A stretch of DNA of 34,692 nt from CAZWCE01 sp964632505 (lineage in GTDB: Bacteria; Planctomycetota; Planctomycetia; Pirellulales; Thermoguttaceae): positions 1 through 34,692 of the forward strand of contig CAZWCE010000029.1 in NCBI GenBank assembly GCA_964632505.1. Reading direction: 5' to 3'. Shown here in pieces: positions 34,571 through 34,692 of the stretch. Within the stretch, counting starts at the first letter, position 1; every line of letters starts with the position of its first letter. The notes under the pieces were generated by a model. That model saw nothing but the letters and a program-made list of their open reading frames with translations. It searched no databases and was not told the DNA's origin. The position numbers and the translations under genes are program-made.

Positions 34571-34692
34571 TGGCTCTCTCTTTCCACGAAGAAGGACGAA
34601 AAAGAAAAGAGAAAAAGATGTCGGCTTTCTTCATTTCGAAGTCGATACTACCGAGGTGATATTCTGACACCGGTAACCACGAAAAGCAAGTC

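Overview
The window reads as a piece of planctomycete chromosome, probably from a Pirellulales/Rhodopirellula-like lineage. This rests on gene content. There is a DUF1559 type-II pseudopilin-like protein next to a small transthyretin-like lipoprotein, Tat-exported Gfo/Idh/MocA and DUF1080 enzymes, a PEP-CTERM protein, a sulfatase remnant, and a didermic-envelope gene (lpxA). Genes sit on both strands as short operons or single genes with long spacers. No rRNA, tRNA, CRISPR array or intact mobile element was seen.

Left part (1-13 kb). The 3' end of one gene enters at the left edge. Next comes a decayed patch with an ISAs1-type transposase fragment, then single minus-strand genes: an M50-like membrane protease, a cupin, a double zinc-ribbon protein, a small membrane protein and a Tat-exported Gfo/Idh/MocA oxidoreductase. 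A three-gene minus operon (pseudopilin-like DUF1559, lipoprotein, purple-acid-phosphatase-like phosphoesterase) ends in a strong terminator. A secreted GH32 fructan hydrolase and a Tat-exported DUF1080 (3-keto-glycoside hydrolase-like) protein are divergent from one intergenic region that carries a good promoter for each.

Middle (13-23 kb). Housekeeping genes rplT, rpmI, mnmA and lpxA lie on the minus strand. rpmI-rplT has its own promoter and a structured leader but no adjacent infC. Then comes the most unusual locus: a membrane-anchored trypsin-like protease with a roughly 440-residue Ser/Tyr/Gly/Asp low-complexity region resembling the prion-like domain of FUS, closed by a C-terminal membrane helix. 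Its stop overlaps the start of an MscS-family channel with a large exported N-terminal domain. A secreted DUF6786-like protein follows.

Right part (23-34.7 kb). carB (carbamoyl-phosphate synthase large subunit) is followed by a roughly 1 kb gene-free stretch, a PEP-CTERM protein, a sulfatase C-terminal fragment, and a 1751-residue HEAT-like/DUF4132/WGR protein coupled to a small upstream gene of unknown function at the right edge.

The carbohydrate genes fit the polysaccharide-degrading life of planctomycetes. The protease/channel pair is the best candidate for an undescribed system, probably concerned with the cell envelope; that role is inference.
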